From positions 1 through 64,000 of the forward strand of contig JBCCGK010000028.1 of NCBI GenBank assembly GCA_039029315.1: a stretch of 64,000 nt of DNA, written 5' to 3'. The DNA is from JBCCCJ01 sp039029315. GTDB lineage: Bacteria; Bacteroidota; Bacteroidia; J057. The position numbers and the translations under genes were made by a program. Shown here in pieces: positions 34,980-43,943 of this stretch. Every line of letters begins with the position of its first letter. The first letter of the stretch is position 1. The notes beneath the pieces are model-generated. The model did not search any database and had not been told where the DNA came from. It worked only from the letters and a program-made list of their open reading frames with translations.

Positions 34980-37745
34980 ATGAAAACAAATGTATGCCTT
35001 TGGGGACGACAAATCAGCTTCCTTTCTTTCCTCATGTTGGCTTTATGGCTTCCTGCCTCTGCCCAAATATGTATTGGGGACACAACTCTTAGCTCTCAGG
35101 CTGAAGTAGATGCTTTCAATTGTGTCCAAATCCAGGGCAATCTAACTATCTCCGGGAATAATATTGTCCACCTTGATAGCCTGCATATGCTCACCAAGGT
35201 AGATGATTTGATCATCCAAAACAATGATTCCCTGACTTCCCTTCATGGATTCAATACGATATTAGAAATTACAGGCAACCTCCATGTTGAGGACAATCTC
35301 GTCCTGCTTACGATGCAAGGTCTACAGTTCGACGCTGCCTATTTTGATGGAAATGTCATTGTGAAGAATAATGCCTCACTGGAAAATCTGGATGGTCCTC
35401 CCTTTGCTTTTGGGGTGATTGATGAACTTGAAATCATGCACAATCCCTCTCTTATGAATGTAGATGGATTGTCAGGGGTGGACATCATTGGGTTTCAGTC
35501 AGAGATCAGCTACAATGATACGCTGGATAATCTGAATGGGCTTCAAACCTCCAAATTCAGCCACAGTCTGGAGATTAGCCACAATCGCAATCTAAAAACA
35601 TTGAACTGCTTCAATCCAGTCAGCTCTTTTGCATTTGACCTCATCATTTCTCACAACGATTCACTGAAAACGATCTCGGGATTTAATGGATTGGTTGGGA
35701 CTCAAGCAGATTTGACAATAGAGGAGAATCTCTCACTTGAATCCATCACTGGATTTAGCAATATCACCTCTGTTGGAGGTTATCTTGAAATCAAAAACAA
35801 TCCTCAGCTTGATACACTTTCAGGATTTAGTTCTCTTCAATCTGTAGGGTTTGAGCTAAATTTCACCAATAACTCTCTGGGAAGTTTTACGGGTTTTTCT
35901 CCCCTTAGCTCAGTAGGATTGGGCGTGTCCATTGCAAATAACTCCTCCCTCTCAAACATCAATAATCTCTCAAATCTGCAATCTGCTCATAGCATCTATA
36001 TTGGCGGCAACCCCATGCTGACTTCCACAGTTGGTCTGAATTCTTTGACGAGTCTGAGTGGAGGAAACGGATCGCTTTCCATCAACGGGAATGCATCTCT
36101 TAATTCTCTGGGAAGTTTTTCTTCCTTGACTCAAGTAGGCTTTATTGATATCAGATTCAATCCCTTGCTCACATCGGTCAGCAGCTTTCCTTCTCTCAGT
36201 TCTCTTTCTTCCATCCACATCCAGAATAACACACAGCTATCTTCTTTTGAATTACTTAGCAGTCCCAATAGTTTAAGCGGAAATCTTGCCATTGAAAATA
36301 ATCCTTCTTTACATCATATTCTTGGTCTAAGTAGCTTGACTTCCATTCAAAATTTTTCCCTCCGCAACAATGATTCACTGGCTGGTGTGGACGCTTTTGC
36401 GAGCTTAAGCACGATCCAATTGTCATTGACTATCCAGAATAATGATTACCTCCTAAATCTTGACAGCCTTATTCATTTATCTTCTGTTGGCGGGAATCTG
36501 ACAATCGTTGACAATGATAGTTTGGCCATGTGCTGTGGCGTTTTTCCCCTCCTGGATAATGGAGGGGTGGCTGGCACAACCAATATCCAGAATAATATAA
36601 GTGGTTGTGATAGTGAAAACGAGATTCTCACAAACTGTATTCCTTCCCCTATTCCAGTTTGTATTGGAGATATTTTTCTGTCTACGCAAGCTGAAGTAAA
36701 CGCATTCAATTGCCTTGAAATCCAGGGAGATTTAACCATCTCAGGTGGGGACATCACCTACCTGGATAGTCTCCATATTTTGACGAAGGTGGATAATTTG
36801 ATCATCCAGAACAATGATTCCTTGTCTCTCTGTTGTGGTATCTTGCCTATTCTTCAATCTGGCGGAGTAGTTGGAACTACGACTATCAGCAATAACGACA
36901 TGGGATGTAATAGTGTGCAAGAAGTCCTCACAACTTGTGGCCCACCAAGCTCCCTATGTATGGGGGATGCCAGCTTAACTACACAAGCTGAGGTGGATAG
37001 TTTTGATTGCCAACAGGTCAATGGAAACCTGACAATTTCAGGCAACAATATTCTGCATCTTGATTCCCTAGCAAGTCTCATTTCTATCAGCGGCAATCTA
37101 ACTATTGCTCACAATGATTCTCTCTCGGATCTGAATGGATTGAATATGCTTTCTTCCATAGGGGGTGATCTCCTGATTCAAGACAACCCACTCCTAGAGG
37201 CGATAGACGGCTTCAGCCTATTGGATACCATCCATGGATCGCTAACTATTCTGGACAATGTGGCATTAATGGCCATCACTGGATTGTCGGACTTGTTTAT
37301 GGTTAGAGAAGATGTGTCACTGAATAGACAACCAGACTTGACCGTATGCTGCGGCTTGTACAATTTATTCCAATTTGGGACAGTCTTGGGAAACACAAGT
37401 TTGGCACCAACTGGTCAGGGTTGCCAGCTCAACGACATTCTGATAAGTGGTCCATGTACCGTAGCCATTGATCCAAGTTATTCCCCAATTAGGCTAGGAT
37501 CTGCTTATCCGAATCCTGCTACAGATCAAATCATTATTCCTTTCACCTTGTCCACAACAGCTCCCGTACGATTGAGTTTGTATGATGTTCATGCTTCTCT
37601 CGTTCACATATTTTTGGATCAACAGCTTCCCAGTGGGGAGCATGAAGTCATCCTTCCTGTTGGAGATCTGGCCTCAGGACTCTATCATTATCAATTGGAG
37701 GGAAATGGATTCAGGTTTCGTTTGCCTCTTATCATCAAAAACTGA
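34980..37745 (+). CDS. T9SS-secreted leucine-rich/receptor-L-domain-like repeat protein
   Basis: 921 aa. The signal peptide (QISFLSFLMLALWLPASAQ) starts at the ATG at 34980. Most of the protein is a ladder of ~22-residue repeats of the receptor-L-domain type, such as SVGGYLEIKNNPQLDTLSGF. A Cys-started module (C-x-GD, QAEV-F-C, GNLTISG, LDSL) occurs three times (bases 35070, 36660 and 36957 onward). The last ~80 residues are a T9SS sorting domain (SAYPNPATDQIIIPF ... SLYDVHASLV ... LASGLYHYQLEG). Probably a surface adhesin or binding protein. An in-frame ATG at 34893 would place 29 residues before the signal peptide and is rejected. Confidence 0.85.
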   Translation: MKTNVCLWGRQISFLSFLMLALWLPASAQICIGDTTLSSQAEVDAFNCVQIQGNLTISGNNIVHLDSLHMLTKVDDLIIQNNDSLTSLHGFNTILEITGNLHVEDNLVLLTMQGLQFDAAYFDGNVIVKNNASLENLDGPPFAFGVIDELEIMHNPSLMNVDGLSGVDIIGFQSEISYNDTLDNLNGLQTSKFSHSLEISHNRNLKTLNCFNPVSSFAFDLIISHNDSLKTISGFNGLVGTQADLTIEENLSLESITGFSNITSVGGYLEIKNNPQLDTLSGFSSLQSVGFELNFTNNSLGSFTGFSPLSSVGLGVSIANNSSLSNINNLSNLQSAHSIYIGGNPMLTSTVGLNSLTSLSGGNGSLSINGNASLNSLGSFSSLTQVGFIDIRFNPLLTSVSSFPSLSSLSSIHIQNNTQLSSFELLSSPNSLSGNLAIENNPSLHHILGLSSLTSIQNFSLRNNDSLAGVDAFASLSTIQLSLTIQNNDYLLNLDSLIHLSSVGGNLTIVDNDSLAMCCGVFPLLDNGGVAGTTNIQNNISGCDSENEILTNCIPSPIPVCIGDIFLSTQAEVNAFNCLEIQGDLTISGGDITYLDSLHILTKVDNLIIQNNDSLSLCCGILPILQSGGVVGTTTISNNDMGCNSVQEVLTTCGPPSSLCMGDASLTTQAEVDSFDCQQVNGNLTISGNNILHLDSLASLISISGNLTIAHNDSLSDLNGLNMLSSIGGDLLIQDNPLLEAIDGFSLLDTIHGSLTILDNVALMAITGLSDLFMVREDVSLNRQPDLTVCCGLYNLFQFGTVLGNTSLAPTGQGCQLNDILISGPCTVAIDPSYSPIRLGSAYPNPATDQIIIPFTLSTTAPVRLSLYDVHASLVHIFLDQQLPSGEHEVILPVGDLASGLYHYQLEGNGFRFRLPLIIKN

Positions 37746-37982
37746 GCAGGGTGTGCAATAAGCTGCCTTTCTTTTGTTTCCTTTCTTTCTTTTATCTCCC
37801 CTTCACTCAGGCTCATCAGCTCAAGTAGAGATGATTCCATTCGGCAAGCGGTCAGGAATGGATTCATTGGAGGCACAAAAAAAATGCGGCCCAGGTGGAC
37901 CTTTCTTTTTTTTCTTCGACCAATTCAGTACTGACGTGTCAAGGCTAATTCCATTTCAGTTATTCACAATTAATTCAAAACA

Positions 37983-38444
37983 ATGAAAAATCTATTTTTT
38001 ATTGGCTTAGCCCTGATGTGTTTGAGTGCACTTACAAGTTGTATGTCTCCTGTAGAGCAAGCTGCAGAAGCGCCCGGACCAGATCTTGTTATTGAGCCTA
38101 TTGGAAACTCCTTGTCTCTCTCTTACTTCCGAGAACTGGATGGCACACTCATCGAAAATCCTCCAGGATACACTTTTGCCTACCCAAATATCGTAGGCAA
38201 GCCTGGAATCAAAGGCTATGTATTCACACCTGAACAAGGAGAAAGGATGGAAATTTACTGCTATGATTCAGACATTGATCCAACTTCACCTATTCAGGCC
38301 TTGTTGGTCAATTGTGACAAGCAATTGTCTACTGTTGAACATGGAGGAACTTCCGTAACAACTTGTGATGGTGCAGGGGAAGAATGCTATGGAGTTTCAG
38401 GAGGAGGAGCTACTTATATTGTTACTTGCAGTTGTGATAACTAG
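37983..38444 (+). CDS. Small Cys-rich lipoprotein, unknown function
   Basis: 153 aa. The lipobox LTSC after a short leader (MKNLFFIGLALMCLSALTSC) marks it as a lipoprotein. The mature part has six more cysteines, several near the C-terminus (DGAGEECYGVSGGG, VTCSCDN), suggesting disulfides. No family recognised. The gene stands alone between the LRR-like gene and another lipoprotein gene, with a hairpin about 200 bases downstream. Confidence 0.7.
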   Translation: MKNLFFIGLALMCLSALTSCMSPVEQAAEAPGPDLVIEPIGNSLSLSYFRELDGTLIENPPGYTFAYPNIVGKPGIKGYVFTPEQGERMEIYCYDSDIDPTSPIQALLVNCDKQLSTVEHGGTSVTTCDGAGEECYGVSGGGATYIVTCSCDN

Positions 38445-38640
38445 TCATTGAACATCCTGCATAAATATGTTTTCAACTCATAAAAGGACCAGCACAGCAA
38501 GCATGAAAGCAATTTTTTCACAAACAAATGTACTTGATTCTATCTCCTCAGAACAAGCATTATTTGCACAAAGAGACCTGCTTTTCCCTAGATAGGTCCT
38601 TTCAGGGTCGCGCATGCATATAATCCCTGAATCGTTCACA

Positions 38641-38672
38641 AAAAGGGGCTGGGCCAGTTCCCAGTCCCTTTT
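38641..38672. terminator. Bidirectional terminator-like hairpin
   Basis: AAAAGGGGCTGGG (38641-38653) pairs with 38660-38672 with one mismatch and a 6-base loop. The A/T ends give a T-tract on both strands. It lies between two lipoprotein genes. Confidence 0.6.
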
Positions 38673-38701
38673 ATTCCATTTCCTATTGATTAAATTCCCC
38701 C

Positions 38702-40339
38702 ATGAAACTCCAATACACCCTCACACTTTGGTATTCGATCCTTCTTGTTTGTTGTGTTGGTTGTGCAGAATATATTCAGACAGTACAACTAACTCCACAC
38801 AAGGCATATTCTCTTCCGCTTTCTCCTACTCAACACTGGATTCCCAGTAGAGTTCAATACAAGAAATTTGACAATGGAAAGGAAATTGTCTGGATGTGGG
38901 ATTTCAGCAATTATGAGATTGTGGTATACGATTATCCTTCTGGCGAAATGAACAAAACCATTCCTGTACAATTGTTCGGGAATAAGAGGGATTTTTGTCT
39001 CTCGATCGATTGGCATGGGTATGATTCGATCTTTGTGATGACAAATGCAGCCTATCATTCGAATTATTGGCATGACAGTACCATTTTTTTGATCGATACA
39101 CTGGGATCGGTACAAGAGGTATATGATGTATCAACTGCTCCTGTCTGGACCTCTTCCCGCCCTGAGATCGACAAGGACTCTGTCTATTATTTTTGGGGTT
39201 CCGATGCCACACAAATGAGCTTTCAAGATGGCAAACTCACACTTTTTTTGGTGCGGTATGGGATGGGAGTAGGCGACAGCTTGTTCCAGCATCCCCCAAC
39301 AAAAGTAGCAGGCTTTCTGGATATTAGTGGCCAAACAGACACCTTCATGTTTGCCAATGCCCATGTTCCTTCCAAGCCTTCCGTTTACTTTCCCCGTCCA
39401 GCCAGCAAGGCCTTGGGCTTTATGAATTCTGATAGCACCCTGTTGTATCGTTTTCAGCATCTTCCAACTATATTTGAAGAAAATATCAAAACAGGAGATC
39501 TCCGACAATACGAGCTTCCCTCTTATGTTTTTGATTCTCTTCCTCCCTTATCTTCTGCCGAGTATCTTCCTCACCACCAACGCCCCAGAATGAAATATTT
39601 TTATGGTAGTCTGGCTTATGATCCCTACAAGGAATTGTACATCAATATTCTGGGATATCCATTTTCCAATCCGGAGAATGCCCCCAAGAATTTCCAGGCC
39701 AAACGAGGCATCATCCTCTTCGACAAATCCTTCCAAAAAGTTGCTGAAGGCTTGCTTCCAGAGTCTTATGTCGGGAATTTTTTCATTACGCCAAAGGGCT
39801 TGGGATTGCTGGATATATCCAGAAGCAGTGTAGCAGAAGATTCTATTTACTTTACCATTTTTGATTACCAGTATAACCAACAGTCAAGGGAGGATTACAA
39901 AAAAATGGCCGTTCTTGAAGCGCCTACCATCAAACCTGGAGGTTGGACAGCCTATTTGCAGGATTCTTATGCCATCCAGGACCAGAAGAGTATCGTGCTG
40001 TTTGCCCCAGCAGATTTGGGCTGTGATGGCTGCCTGGATTATATGATCAGCTATTTTAAAGAAGAATCCAACAGATCAAAGCAGGACGGGTTATATTGTA
40101 TTATTGCAGCAGAAAATGAACGAATCTTGAACAAAAAACTCTATTCACACAATCTTACCAAAGACCATCCGAATCTTCTTTTGGATTCTTCGGGCGAGTT
40201 TCTGAGCTATGTCGGACGAGACTTTCGACAAGGATTGTTGCTATTTGTTGAGCAAGGAGAAGTAACTGCCCAAACATCGATTATTCCTTCTCAATTGTCT
40301 GGCCTTCCTGGATTGATTGACAATTATTTGAAGGAATAA
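38702..40339 (+). CDS. Lipoprotein of the DUF4221-like type with a thioredoxin-like C-terminus
   Basis: 545 aa. The leader ends at the lipobox CVGC. Residues ~30-400 look like a beta-propeller-type extracellular domain (IVWMWDFSNYEIVVYDYPSG, SIFVMTNAAYHSNYWHDSTI), similar in feel to DUF4221 lipoproteins of Bacteroidota. The last ~120 residues (SIVLFAPADLGCDGC then a strand/helix pattern) resemble a thioredoxin fold with a C-x-x-C in DLGCDGC. Function unknown; a surface or periplasmic sensor or redox-linked protein is possible. Confidence 0.65.
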   Translation: MKLQYTLTLWYSILLVCCVGCAEYIQTVQLTPHKAYSLPLSPTQHWIPSRVQYKKFDNGKEIVWMWDFSNYEIVVYDYPSGEMNKTIPVQLFGNKRDFCLSIDWHGYDSIFVMTNAAYHSNYWHDSTIFLIDTLGSVQEVYDVSTAPVWTSSRPEIDKDSVYYFWGSDATQMSFQDGKLTLFLVRYGMGVGDSLFQHPPTKVAGFLDISGQTDTFMFANAHVPSKPSVYFPRPASKALGFMNSDSTLLYRFQHLPTIFEENIKTGDLRQYELPSYVFDSLPPLSSAEYLPHHQRPRMKYFYGSLAYDPYKELYINILGYPFSNPENAPKNFQAKRGIILFDKSFQKVAEGLLPESYVGNFFITPKGLGLLDISRSSVAEDSIYFTIFDYQYNQQSREDYKKMAVLEAPTIKPGGWTAYLQDSYAIQDQKSIVLFAPADLGCDGCLDYMISYFKEESNRSKQDGLYCIIAAENERILNKKLYSHNLTKDHPNLLLDSSGEFLSYVGRDFRQGLLLFVEQGEVTAQTSIIPSQLSGLPGLIDNYLKE

Positions 40340-40363
40340 TATCTGTTTTTCGAACAAAGATCA

Positions 40364-40397
40364 TTGCTCCCTTTTTTGCCATCAAAAAAGGGAGCAA
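40364..40397. repeat. Perfect inverted repeat between two genes
   Basis: 15-base perfect arms (40364-40378 and 40383-40397; TTGCTCCC outside, T6/A6 inside) around the loop CCAT. It starts 25 bases after the lipoprotein stop codon. It may act as a terminator or mRNA 3'-end stabiliser, but no T-run follows the stem. Confidence 0.6.
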
Positions 40398-40423
40398 CTT
40401 TAGTCAATAGAATGATCGTATAT

Positions 40424-41008
40424 ATGAGTATGAAACACATCTGCTTATTGGGATTGGCTCTCTTGATCCATTCTCTCGGGCTAGTCGCCCAGGAGGAAAA
40501 AATTCAACAGCAACCCCCTCCCCCAGCCCCCTCTATCACAGCAGCATATTATGGAGAAACGATTTTTCATAGTGGCATCAAGCTCGGATATGAGCGTCCC
40601 TTCTCTTCCTTATTGATGGAAGTTCGCAATCATCGCTATTTCTATGTATCTGGCAATCTGGGCTATGTTTCTCACAAAACTGTCTATCGAGCCATATTTG
40701 CTGATGCTGAACTTGGGTATCGTTTTTTTCCTTTGCACTGGCTCAGACTTGGTGGATGGATTGGCATAGGGATCAATCGGTATGGCCTGAGCTCTCCTTC
40801 CTATGCACTGCAACCCAATGGAGAGTTCGAACAGATTTCATCAGGTGGTGCGCGGTTTATGTCAAGTATTGGCCTGGAAATAGGATCGCAAAACCAGGCT
40901 ACGACTTCTTTTTTCCTGAAACCTCAACTGGTGAGCCTTAGTCCCCACAATACCGGAAGCCTGAAACAACTTGTCCTTGAAATTGGAATCAGTAAGCCCA
41001 TCAATTAA
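40424..41008 (+). CDS. Exported hypothetical protein, probable outer-membrane beta-barrel
   Basis: 194 aa. The signal peptide MKHICLLGLALLIHSLGLVA is followed by a Gln/Pro-rich stretch (QQQPPPPAP). Alternating-pattern strands such as FYVSGNLGYVSH, LRLGGWIGIGINRYGL and TSFFLKPQLVSL are typical of small outer-membrane barrels. No specific family recognised. ATG codons at 40412, 40424 and 40430 are possible. The alpha/beta hydrolase gene follows 11 bases later and may be co-transcribed. Confidence 0.6.
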   Translation: MSMKHICLLGLALLIHSLGLVAQEEKIQQQPPPPAPSITAAYYGETIFHSGIKLGYERPFSSLLMEVRNHRYFYVSGNLGYVSHKTVYRAIFADAELGYRFFPLHWLRLGGWIGIGINRYGLSSPSYALQPNGEFEQISSGGARFMSSIGLEIGSQNQATTSFFLKPQLVSLSPHNTGSLKQLVLEIGISKPIN

Positions 41009-41019
41009 TACATCCTTCC

Positions 41020-42093
41020 ATGAATAGATCACTTTTCTCTTCTGTCTTCTTTTGCTTGCTTCTGGGTTGCATGGCATGTGTTCCCCAAGAGGAAATTGTA
41101 GAGGGGATCGCTGTACAAGAACAATTCTATCTTGTTCATCAAGGTGCACAAATGCCTGTTCTGGTGGAGGGAAACACTGAATCGAACACCTTTATCCTGA
41201 TCGTACATGGGGGCCCGGGCGGAAATGCCATGGTCTATAATGATTTGCTGGGAAGTTTTTCAAATCCTCTTGAAGAAAAGTATGCCATGGTATATTGGGA
41301 TCAAAGAGGCTCAGGCAATTCTTTGGGAAACTATGGGGTTGAATCGGTAACAGTCAATCAATTTGTAGAAGATCTGGATGTATTAGTTGATCTGCTGTTT
41401 GCGAGGTATGGGCAGGATATTCAGGTATTTCTGTTGGGACATAGTTGGGGAGGAACGCTCACAGCTGCCTATTTAAGCCAAGCAGGCAATCAGGACAAAA
41501 TCGCCGGCTGGATCGAGGTGGATGGGGCGCACAATTTTCCGCTCATCAATGAGACGACCCCTGCCGAATTGATTCGTACTGGGAGAGAGCAAATACCTGC
41601 GGGAAATCGGGTGGACGAATGGACGGAGATCGTCGATTATTGTGAGAATCTGACACAGCCTCTTTCCTTGGCAGAGATTCTTCAGGTCAACCGCTATGCA
41701 AATGTGGTGGAATCCTACCTCATAGAAGCAGGTATCACGACACAAAGCAGCTTACAATTGGGAGAGGCAGTCAGGTTTTACTTTTTCTCCAACCACAATT
41801 TTATGACAAGCTTCTTCAACAGCAGTATGACTTCCAGAGGTTTGTTGGAAGAATTGGTTTTCAATTCTTATTCAGAGGATATGAAGGAAATTCGCATTCC
41901 AAGTCTCTTTCTTTGGGGTCGGCATGATCTTGTTGTCCCTCCTGTTCTGGCCGATGATGCATTCCATGCCATCTCAACTCCCCCTGCAGACAAAAGTATC
42001 TATATCTTCGAAGACTCGGGTCATTCTCCCATGGCCCAACAACCAGAAGAATTCAGTTTGAAATTGATTCAATTTGTGGAGAAATATCGCTGA
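41020..42093 (+). CDS. Exported alpha/beta-hydrolase (proline iminopeptidase-like), lipoprotein
   Basis: 357 aa with a lipobox at GCMAC. The alpha/beta-hydrolase landmarks are the oxyanion motif IVHGGPGGNAM, WDQRGSGNS, the nucleophile elbow LLGHSWGGTL, an acid in LWGRHDLVVP and the catalytic histidine in EDSGHSPM. HGGPG and DQRGSG are characteristic of S33 prolyl aminopeptidases and related hydrolases. The lipid anchor suggests a periplasmic or surface enzyme; the substrate is unknown. It follows a small barrel-like protein gene and precedes a polyprenyl synthase gene with its own promoter. Confidence 0.85.
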   Translation: MNRSLFSSVFFCLLLGCMACVPQEEIVEGIAVQEQFYLVHQGAQMPVLVEGNTESNTFILIVHGGPGGNAMVYNDLLGSFSNPLEEKYAMVYWDQRGSGNSLGNYGVESVTVNQFVEDLDVLVDLLFARYGQDIQVFLLGHSWGGTLTAAYLSQAGNQDKIAGWIEVDGAHNFPLINETTPAELIRTGREQIPAGNRVDEWTEIVDYCENLTQPLSLAEILQVNRYANVVESYLIEAGITTQSSLQLGEAVRFYFFSNHNFMTSFFNSSMTSRGLLEELVFNSYSEDMKEIRIPSLFLWGRHDLVVPPVLADDAFHAISTPPADKSIYIFEDSGHSPMAQQPEEFSLKLIQFVEKYR

Positions 42094-42106
42094 TTGTCTA
42101 CCTTTG
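42073..42106 (+). promoter_or_regulatory. Promoter of the polyprenyl synthase gene
   Basis: TTTG at 42073-42076, 22 bases, then a perfect -7 box TACCTTTG at 42099-42106, 26 bases before the ATG at 42133. It supports that start over an in-frame ATG at 42094. Confidence 0.6.
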
Positions 42107-42132
42107 GGGTTCATTCTACTTCAAACACCATA

Positions 42133-43101
42133 ATGAATTCATCGAACCTCAAATCCAGTATTGACGCGCATATCAACTCCCTGGGTCTTGCAGAGCGGGA
42201 ACCGTCCAACCTGTACAAGCCCATGGAATATATTCTATCTCTGAAAGGAAAAAGAATTCGCCCTATCCTGACGCTTTTGGCCTATCAAGCTGTATCAGAC
42301 AAACCCATGTCTGATGCCATGAACCTTGCCTGCTCTGTGGAGTTGTTTCATAATTTCACCTTGATGCATGACGACATCATGGATCGAGCACCTGTCCGAA
42401 GAGGAAAGCCGTGTGTCCATGTCGTTTGGGGAGAAGATGTTGCCATCCTGTCAGGAGATGCCTTGTTTGCCCTATCTATGGAGTTAGTCGTTGAAGGTTT
42501 CCCCGAAAGGGCTGCTGCTCTGTGCAAAGGATTCACAAGAATCGCTATGGGTGTATGTGAAGGACAAATGGAAGACATGGACTTTGCTTCACAGCAGTTG
42601 GTCAGCATCCCTCAATATCTGGAAATGATCCGAAAGAAAACGGCTGTCCTACTCGGAGGCTGCCTCAGCCTAGGAGCTCTGGCTGGAGGCGCTTCTCAGG
42701 AATTGGTCGAACAATTCAGGACCTATGGCGAATCATTGGGGATCGCCTTTCAACTACAGGATGACTTAATGGATGCCTTTCCGCCAGAAGGATTCGGCAA
42801 GCAAGTCGGTGGAGATATCATCGAAAACAAGAAGACTTACCTGCTTCTGAAAGCACAAGAACTGGCTTCTCCTTCTCAACAAGCACGAATCCAAGACTTT
42901 CTGGCCATGACAGATCCCGCATCAGAAAAAGTCAGCGGAATGCTGAAATTATTTCAAGAACTGAATATCAAATCTCTCACGCAGGAGTTGATTCAGCGAT
43001 ATTTTGACAGGGCCAAACAGGCAGGAGAGGTATTGGCCAAACAAACAAAGTTCCTACCGATTGAACATTACCTTCAGGAGATCATTGACCGAAAAGTATA
43101 G
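42133..43101 (+). CDS. Short-chain polyprenyl (farnesyl/geranylgeranyl) diphosphate synthase
   Basis: 322-aa trans-isoprenyl diphosphate synthase that condenses isopentenyl diphosphate with allylic diphosphates. The first Asp-rich motif is DDIMD (80-84) in LMHDDIMDRAPVRRGKP and the second is in FQLQDDLMDAF. The substrate motif LKGKRIRPILTLLA is near the N-terminus. A Phe five residues before the first Asp motif suggests a short-chain product. It feeds quinone, carotenoid or cell-wall lipid synthesis. The ATG at 42133 follows a good promoter. Confidence 0.9.
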   Translation: MNSSNLKSSIDAHINSLGLAEREPSNLYKPMEYILSLKGKRIRPILTLLAYQAVSDKPMSDAMNLACSVELFHNFTLMHDDIMDRAPVRRGKPCVHVVWGEDVAILSGDALFALSMELVVEGFPERAAALCKGFTRIAMGVCEGQMEDMDFASQQLVSIPQYLEMIRKKTAVLLGGCLSLGALAGGASQELVEQFRTYGESLGIAFQLQDDLMDAFPPEGFGKQVGGDIIENKKTYLLLKAQELASPSQQARIQDFLAMTDPASEKVSGMLKLFQELNIKSLTQELIQRYFDRAKQAGEVLAKQTKFLPIEHYLQEIIDRKV

Positions 43102-43192
43102 GAAATCAATGATAGAATCCTGACCATATCGTTTTGGTGGATATTTTTATTTTTGGTTTTTTTGATCAACAAAATAAAATACTCCATCAGAT

Positions 43193-43831
43193 ATGAGCAT
43201 TGAATACATTCTGCAAGGTCCTGTCGCCCTCGTCATCATGTTACTCACCATAGGATTGAGTATTTGGGCATTGTTTGATGAAAACATGAAGGATCGCCAT
43301 GTCCTGATTCCTTATGACATGCTCATGTACAAGGAATATTGGCGATTGATCAGCAGTGCATTTATTCATGGCAACTATATGCATTTGGCCTTCAATATGC
43401 TCACCTTCTACTTCTTTGCTTTTATGTTAGAGAGTAGATTGGGTCACTGGCAATTTGCTGCGCTCTACATGGGTGGTTTGTTGATCAGTCAAATTGCTAC
43501 GACTTTGATTTACAGGAAAGATACTGCCTTCGAGGGAAGTGTTGGCGCCTCCGGTGCAATCAGTGCGATGGTTCTTGCGGCAGCATTGGCAGATCCGTAT
43601 CTGCGTTTTGGATTGCCTGTAATCTCTCAACAGTGGCCTATGCTTCATCTTCCAGGATATATCATCGGGATTGTCTTCCTGATCTATAGCCTTGTAAATG
43701 CGCTTCGGAAGCAGGAAACCACAGTCAATCATCATGCCCATTTGTGGGGAGCCATTGCAGGGGTGTTGATGGTATTCATGCTTCAGCCAGACCTGCCCAA
43801 AATACTCGAACGATACATCGCTACTTTGTAA
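43193..43831 (+). CDS. Rhomboid-family intramembrane serine protease
   Basis: 212 aa with six hydrophobic segments. The conserved HGNYMHLAFNML segment precedes the catalytic serine S120 in GSVGASGAIS (GxSG). The catalytic histidine is H183 in NHHAHLWGAIAG. The compact size matches the basic six-helix rhomboid core. It cleaves membrane-spanning substrates within the bilayer; the substrates here are unknown. Confidence 0.9.
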   Translation: MSIEYILQGPVALVIMLLTIGLSIWALFDENMKDRHVLIPYDMLMYKEYWRLISSAFIHGNYMHLAFNMLTFYFFAFMLESRLGHWQFAALYMGGLLISQIATTLIYRKDTAFEGSVGASGAISAMVLAAALADPYLRFGLPVISQQWPMLHLPGYIIGIVFLIYSLVNALRKQETTVNHHAHLWGAIAGVLMVFMLQPDLPKILERYIATL

Positions 43832-43912
43832 AATTGGACGTGTGGCTTGAAAAGATTGAAGGATTAACACGGTATTAACAGTTTTCCTATCGTATCTTGC
43901 AGAAAAATATCC

Positions 43913-43920
43913 TAGTTTTG
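43913..43920 (+). promoter_or_regulatory. -7 promoter box of the moxR-like gene
   Basis: TAGTTTTG, a perfect TAnnTTTG, 23 bases before the ATG at 43944. No TTTG at the usual distance; a TTG at 43897-43899 is too close. Confidence 0.45.
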
Positions 43921-43943
43921 CGCCAAATTTCTGCATTATTGAT

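Noticed and set aside
37774..37986. 70-codon plus-strand frame before the small lipoprotein gene
   Set aside because: Poly-Phe stretch from a T-run and no start signal; more likely noncoding with a weak terminator.
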